Below are positions 5,921-9,963 of a stretch of DNA of 9,963 nt, in pieces (the stretch's first letter is position 1; each line of letters starts with the position of its first letter). The notes beneath the pieces are model-generated. The model was not told the DNA's origin. It did not search any database and was given only the letters and a program-made list of their open reading frames with translations. The stretch is from Acidobacteriaceae bacterium. GTDB lineage: Bacteria; Acidobacteriota; Terriglobia; Terriglobales; Acidobacteriaceae. The stretch lies in the NCBI GenBank assembly GCA_003166055.1, contig PMWR01000300.1, positions 9,639-19,601 of the forward strand, read 5' to 3'. The position numbers and the translations under genes are program-made.

Positions 5921-7800
5921 GGTTTTGTCTCACTCACGATGGGCAGCGTGATCACAAATGTGGCCCCGCTTCCTGTCCCGCTTTCTACCGCGATGGTGCC
6001 GGCGTGGTCGGCGATAACCGATTGCACAATCGCCAGGCCCAGTCCGGTGCCGTGCTGTTTGGTTGTGTAGTACGGGGTGAAGAGGCGCTCGCACTCTTCG
6101 GGGGTCATGCCTGCTCCGGTATCGGCGACGCGGAGTTCGGCGTTATTTCCGTTGGGTTTTGCGGAGATGGTCAACTTGCCGCCGTCAGGCATGGCGTCTA
6201 TTGCATTCAATACGAGATTCGAAAGCGCCCGATGCAAAAGCTCCGGGTCGGCATCAATCCACAATTCGTCGAGTCCGAGCTCGAGCGTGCAATTGACTTT
6301 CGATCCGGCTTTGGACTCTTCCGTGGATTCGCGTTCATTGGACGTCGGAGTGCGAATCAAGCTCGGGAAGTAGAGCAGCGTCACGCGCAGCACTGCATCG
6401 TTCGCGTCGATGCGCTCCAACTGTGGACGCGGCATCTTGCTGAAGTCGCTGAAGCGGCCAATGATGGTCTTGAGGTTGGCGATCTCCATGCCGAGAGTCT
6501 GTGTGCTCTCGCGAAAGACCTCATCGAACTCGGCTGGGGAAAGCTCGCGTGCGCGCACAAGGTTTTCGACTGTGAGTTGCAAAGGAAAGAGAGGATTCTT
6601 GAGCTCGTGCGCGAGGCGGCGGGCCAGTTCGCGCCACGCGGCAACACGCTCTGTCTGCACCAGCCGCTCACGCTGACCGACTAATTGACTTGTCATGTGG
6701 TTGAAGCTGGCGGCGAGCACACCGACCTCGTCCTTACTGGTAGAACGACCGCGTTCCGGCACGCGTGTCTCCCAGTTTCCGGCGGCCACTTCCTCTGCTG
6801 CGTGGGCCAATTGTTCGATGGGGCGCGAGACCTGCGCCGCGATCCAGAGGCTGCACAGGATGGCTAGCAGAATGCCTCCGGCCGCAACGCCGTACGCGAT
6901 TGCGCGAATATGCTGTTGCGCCTCCACCATGCTGCTGCGCGCGATGGAGACGGTGAGCACCGCCAGCACATTTCCTGCATCGTTCTTCAGCGGAATGGCG
7001 GTTGCGCTCACGCTGTCCTCACGCCGCACGGTCAAATAGAGGATTCCACTGGCCGGCTGGCCACTCTGGCGCGCGGATTCAATGAGAGATTGATACCGCG
7101 AGGCGCCGGCCACAGGACCGCCGGCGCTCACCAATCGTTTGGGATCGAACGTGGAAAGGCCAGCGACGGGCGGCACAACGGCCTGGATTTGATCTGAACT
7201 TGCGGTTGATCCGGTGTCGCTGTAAAGGCCTACCTGCATTCCTGGCGCAACGGGAAGATCGGCGAGAAAGGTCTGATCGAGACGCTTTCCGCCAATCAGC
7301 TTCACTGCCGGCTCTGCGCCGCGTATCGCGCGCACCGCGAAGATGCCTAGCGCCGTGCTTCCATCGGGCAGGTCTTCGCGCTTGAGAAAAGTTGTCGCAG
7401 TTGCCGCGGCTGCCGGCTCAGAATAGCCGAATCTCGCAGGCCACTGTGCGGAGCTGACCACGTTGCCGTCGGGTCCGACGACCTCAAGGAAATCGAGTTG
7501 TGCATCCTGCGCGAGAGTTTGGGCCTCGTTCAAATAAGGAGATGCGTCGCCTGATTGCACCAGTTCGAAGGCCATGGCCCGAACCCGCTCGCTCGCTGCG
7601 ATGCGGTCCACGGTCGCGGCTACCTCCGTCGAACGCTCCTGAAACTCACGCTGAAATTGGCTAACGAAGAGCGCTGTCTCTTCCTGATCGCGCTTCTCGA
7701 AGACGAGGCGGACGCGGACAAGCACCGTCCACGTCACTGCTGCAACGGCGGCAGCTACGGTGAGCGAGAGCATCAGAAGCAGCTTCTGGCGGAGACTCAT
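5917..7800 (-). CDS. Membrane sensor histidine kinase, NtrY-like core
   Basis: This 627-residue kinase has one membrane helix at each end of a large extracytoplasmic sensor (helices about 6-28 and 301-323; sensor about 29-300). A HAMP domain follows (about 324-376), then HisKA with the phosphoacceptor H398 in ARRLAHELKNPLFPLQL. The ATPase domain has N-box NLVLNAIDAM (528-537), G1 box DTGAGM (560-565), LFTPYYTTK (573-581) and G2 GTGLGLA (584-590). RRLAHELKNPLxPxQL closely matches the NtrY type. Unlike classical NtrY, it has two membrane helices and no evident PAS domain between HAMP and HisKA. The sensor may be Cache-like, which is unproven. CCTCC at 7808-7812 gives a good ribosome binding site on the - strand. 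ATGA overlaps join it to the solute-binding gene before it and the response regulator after it. Confidence 0.94.
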   Translation of the reverse strand: MSLRQKLLLMLSLTVAAAVAAVTWTVLVRVRLVFEKRDQEETALFVSQFQREFQERSTEVAATVDRIAASERVRAMAFELVQSGDASPYLNEAQTLAQDAQLDFLEVVGPDGNVVSSAQWPARFGYSEPAAAATATTFLKREDLPDGSTALGIFAVRAIRGAEPAVKLIGGKRLDQTFLADLPVAPGMQVGLYSDTGSTASSDQIQAVVPPVAGLSTFDPKRLVSAGGPVAGASRYQSLIESARQSGQPASGILYLTVRREDSVSATAIPLKNDAGNVLAVLTVSIARSSMVEAQQHIRAIAYGVAAGGILLAILCSLWIAAQVSRPIEQLAHAAEEVAAGNWETRVPERGRSTSKDEVGVLAASFNHMTSQLVGQRERLVQTERVAAWRELARRLAHELKNPLFPLQLTVENLVRARELSPAEFDEVFRESTQTLGMEIANLKTIIGRFSDFSKMPRPQLERIDANDAVLRVTLLYFPSLIRTPTSNERESTEESKAGSKVNCTLELGLDELWIDADPELLHRALSNLVLNAIDAMPDGGKLTISAKPNGNNAELRVADTGAGMTPEECERLFTPYYTTKQHGTGLGLAIVQSVIADHAGTIAVESGTGSGATFVITLPIVSETKP

Positions 7801-9179
7801 TGCGCATCCTCCAGTGATGCTGCGGCGAGCAGCGGTACGCCGTCTGCGCTGAGACGCAGATCGCGAACGCGGCTACCGACGGCATAGGCGCGGGGAAGAT
7901 AGAGCAATGGAATCAGCGTGTGCATTTCAAGGAACTCGTGCTCGGTTTTGAATAGGGCCGCCGGTGTTTGTTCGAGCACTGGAGTTGCAACGCCGACTTC
8001 GCGGAGCAGCGACTCCAATGCCGCCTGCGGTTCATCGGATGCCAGAGGCAGCCGCAACAGGAAGAGATCGGTATGTTGCTGTCCGCCATTTCCGGCTACT
8101 TGCACGTTGAATCCGGTTTCGCGGAGATTGAGCGCGATGCGCTGGGCCACCAACTGCATCGCAGCACTGTTCTCAGCGCCGAGCGTGAGCGCGGGCGGGG
8201 TGAGGCCGCCGCGCAACTCGCGAGCTTTGTTCAGATCGCGCTCGGTGGGGAATAGAAAGGAATAGCCGGTGAGCGCGGAAGGCAAGAGGCTGGCGGTGAT
8301 TTCTCCCTGCTTTTGAAAGATGACATTGGACAGCGAGTTGCGATCGACTGCAAGCGCGATGGCGGCGCGGAGGTTGGGATTTGAAAGCGCGCCGGCGTCG
8401 GCAACCGCGAGCGCCAGCAGTTCGATGGGCGGAGACTGAATGACGGTAAGATGCTCCTGTTGCGCGTGGCGCAACTCTTCCGCGGGTACCTCGACGACGT
8501 CGGCGCGTCCCACACTTAGGTCGAGCCATTGATCGCGAATGGATCTGTGGCCCTCAATTTCGATCTTGTCGAGGAAGGGACGGCCCTCCCAGCACGAGTC
8601 GTTTGCGGCGAGGGTCAAGATGCCATTGGAGAATCCCTCGCTCTGAAAGGCACCAGTTCCGATGAACGGGCCAGGAATTGAGCCGCCGGGATCATTGATG
8701 GATTCGGCACGGACGATGAGAAAGTCGTCATCGGCAAGGAGAGCGGGCAAGTTGGGCATGGGAGAATCCGTGATAAAGACGACCGATGAGCCTACGGCAT
8801 GAACCGCGGTCCAGGGGCAGGCGGCGCCGCACGATCCTGTCAATGAGGACTCGACCGATGTCGAGGTCAGCGCGGCTCCGTCTTGAAAGCGAACTCCGGG
8901 ACGTAGCCAGAACTGCCAGCGATGGTCGTTATTCTCCGATGTCCAGCGCACCGCTAACCCAGGCTGAACCATTCCGTCGGCACCCATGCGCGTCAATCCG
9001 TCAAAGATAAGCCGTCGTGCCAGGCTGCTGCCCTTCGCAGCATTCGGCGGCGATGGATTGCCCTCGATTTCAACGCGGATCGTGCCGCCGTAATGCGGGC
9101 GGTTGCGCGCGAGCGCAGGCAGCGCCAGGGACAGAAGAACGCAACTAATTGCAGCTTGCCGTAACACGGTCCACCTCAT
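7797..9179 (-). CDS. Periplasmic solute-binding protein, ABC family 5 (SBP_bac_5 type)
   Basis: This resembles the oligopeptide/nickel-type (family 5) solute-binding proteins. Typical landmarks, counted from the chosen start, are YGGTIRVEI (30-38), IFDGLTRMGADGMVQPGLA (58-76), WQFWLRPGVRFQDG (88-101), GTGAFQ (174-179) and RAAIALAVDRNSL (271-283). I chose the ATG at 9179 because it gives a classic signal peptide (MRWTVLRQ, hydrophobic run, cleavage near ALA/RN); an in-frame ATG at 9224 would add 15 residues. Neither start has a strong ribosome binding site. The result is 460 residues, shorter than the 500-550 usual for the family. It overlaps the upstream gene by 35 bp and the kinase start by 4 bp. 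No permease or ATPase gene lies next to it, so it may present a ligand to the kinase or serve a distant transporter. The ligand is unknown. Confidence 0.88.
   Translation of the reverse strand: MRWTVLRQAAISCVLLSLALPALARNRPHYGGTIRVEIEGNPSPPNAAKGSSLARRLIFDGLTRMGADGMVQPGLAVRWTSENNDHRWQFWLRPGVRFQDGAALTSTSVESSLTGSCGAACPWTAVHAVGSSVVFITDSPMPNLPALLADDDFLIVRAESINDPGGSIPGPFIGTGAFQSEGFSNGILTLAANDSCWEGRPFLDKIEIEGHRSIRDQWLDLSVGRADVVEVPAEELRHAQQEHLTVIQSPPIELLALAVADAGALSNPNLRAAIALAVDRNSLSNVIFQKQGEITASLLPSALTGYSFLFPTERDLNKARELRGGLTPPALTLGAENSAAMQLVAQRIALNLRETGFNVQVAGNGGQQHTDLFLLRLPLASDEPQAALESLLREVGVATPVLEQTPAALFKTEHEFLEMHTLIPLLYLPRAYAVGSRVRDLRLSADGVPLLAAASLEDAQ
7808..7812 (-). promoter_or_regulatory. Kinase ribosome binding site inside the solute-binding gene
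   Basis: On the - strand this reads GGAGG, 7 bases before the kinase ATG (7798-7800), and lies within the last codons of the solute-binding gene. It supports the called kinase start and allows re-initiation through the ATGA overlap. Confidence 0.6.
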
Positions 9180-9963
9180 ATTTGTTCGCTGCGCTTCGCA
9201 CCACCGCGAAAATGCTTTTTTCATCCGGCGCAGTCCACAGCGCCGTGACCGTTCCGTCCATGGCTAACGGCGCAGAGGCCGGAATGGCTTCCTGCCCGGG
9301 CAACTCGTAGGCGCGGAGGCTGTCAGTCGCTGCTTCTCCCGAGCCAGAGGCTACGATCTGCGTCCCCGCTCCGCAGCCAGTGTTGAGAGTGGCAAAGTCG
9401 CTGCCCCAGTCGCGCGTGCCAGAGACGGATTTCAGAGCACCATTGGTGAAGAACAGCACTTTGCGATCGATGCCGTCGATCAGCAATGCGACTCCATCGG
9501 CGCGGGGGACGAATGCGGCGGAGTAGAACGGCGGAAAATCGACACCGAGACTTGGCGTGACTACGCCGGTGAAATAGTTTCGCGCGGAATTGTAGAAGGC
9601 CTTGAGAGACGCTGGATTCGACGCGGCAGACGGCTGAACGATCATTCCCAGCATGATCGGCCAGGGATCGTCGCTCTCATGGCAGCGTACCGTCCACTCA
9701 CCCGGAGGCTGAGAGCTGCCGCTACACACCATCCCCGCAACCCATGCCTCGAAGCCCATACCATCCGCGCTGGGGAGAATTCCGCCGCGAGGGTCCCGCG
9801 CCAGGGGCTTTGTCTGGCCGATTCCGATTTTCTTCCGCACCTGCCACCCGTCCTCAGCATGACCATAGATCACGACTCGCTCCGGCTCAATCACGACCAA
9901 GCCGCTTGCAGTCTCGAGAGCGGCCAGCACTTCATTGCTGGAGGTGAGGACAGCCTGTTTCCG
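9145..9963 (-). CDS. Secreted or periplasmic propeller-like protein, 5' end cut off
   Basis: The reading frame is open from the right edge of the window to a TAG at 9145-9147, giving 273 codons. A GTG at 9930 is in frame, but the residues before it (RKQAVLTSSNE) read smoothly into the rest, so the true start and any signal peptide are probably outside the window. I do not recognise a named family. Beta-rich phrases recur: GLVVIEPERVVIYG near the start, FVPRADGVALLIDG in the middle, and GTVTALWTAPDEKSIFAVVR before the end. These suggest a beta-propeller or a similar repeat sheet fold, which is inferred from pattern only. Four cysteines (MVCSG, VRCHE, TGCGAG and the terminal SCN) would suit disulfides in the periplasm. 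It overlaps the solute-binding gene by 35 bp, so it is probably part of the same sensing operon. Confidence 0.8.
   Translation of the reverse strand, partial: RKQAVLTSSNEVLAALETASGLVVIEPERVVIYGHAEDGWQVRKKIGIGQTKPLARDPRGGILPSADGMGFEAWVAGMVCSGSSQPPGEWTVRCHESDDPWPIMLGMIVQPSAASNPASLKAFYNSARNYFTGVVTPSLGVDFPPFYSAAFVPRADGVALLIDGIDRKVLFFTNGALKSVSGTRDWGSDFATLNTGCGAGTQIVASGSGEAATDSLRAYELPGQEAIPASAPLAMDGTVTALWTAPDEKSIFAVVRSAANKYEVDRVTASCN

Noticed and set aside
5905..6684. 259-codon open frame on the + strand
   Set aside because: It is antisense to the kinase's catalytic half and is explained by the base composition of the real gene.

Overview
The window (GC-rich, roughly 57-60% by eye) looks like chromosomal DNA of a Gram-negative-type bacterium, most likely an Acidobacteriota member (Terriglobia-like). 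The clues are the opening secreted protein, which resembles a family I associate with Acidobacteriota; an MCE protein carrying an OmpA-like tail; and an NtrY/NtrX-type pair in a tightly overlapping gene string. This placement is recalled from family knowledge and was not searched. I see no tRNA, rRNA, CRISPR array, insertion sequence or phage gene.

Left half (+ strand). Positions 207-3776 form a four-gene operon: a secreted protein of unknown function, the permease MlaE, the ATPase MlaF and the MCE-domain protein MlaD. The first two genes overlap by 4 bp (GTGA); the others follow within 8-29 bp. Together E, F and D make the inner-membrane core of a Mla-type phospholipid/hydrophobic-molecule transporter. 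No MlaB, MlaC or MlaA homologue is in the window. The uncharacterised first gene and the OmpA-like C-terminus of MlaD are candidates for the envelope-spanning or anchoring roles those proteins fill elsewhere. After a 278-bp gap come two very small membrane-protein genes, a Thivi_2564-like protein (4055-4246) and a DUF3309-like protein (4257-4412). A terminator-like hairpin follows, in the 128-bp convergent gap.

Right half (- strand). Read from the right edge leftwards, four overlapping genes form one operon: a propeller-like secreted protein cut by the window edge, a family 5 ABC-type periplasmic solute-binding protein, a membrane sensor histidine kinase with an NtrY-like core, and an NtrX-like sigma-54 response regulator. 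The last three are joined by ATGA overlaps. No permease or ATPase gene accompanies the solute-binding protein here, so it may supply a ligand signal to the kinase instead of, or in addition to, feeding a transporter.

The most interesting observations are the unknown secreted protein coupled to mlaE, the MCE-OmpA-like fusion with an altered peptidoglycan-binding residue, and the orphan solute-binding protein coupled to an NtrYX-type system.
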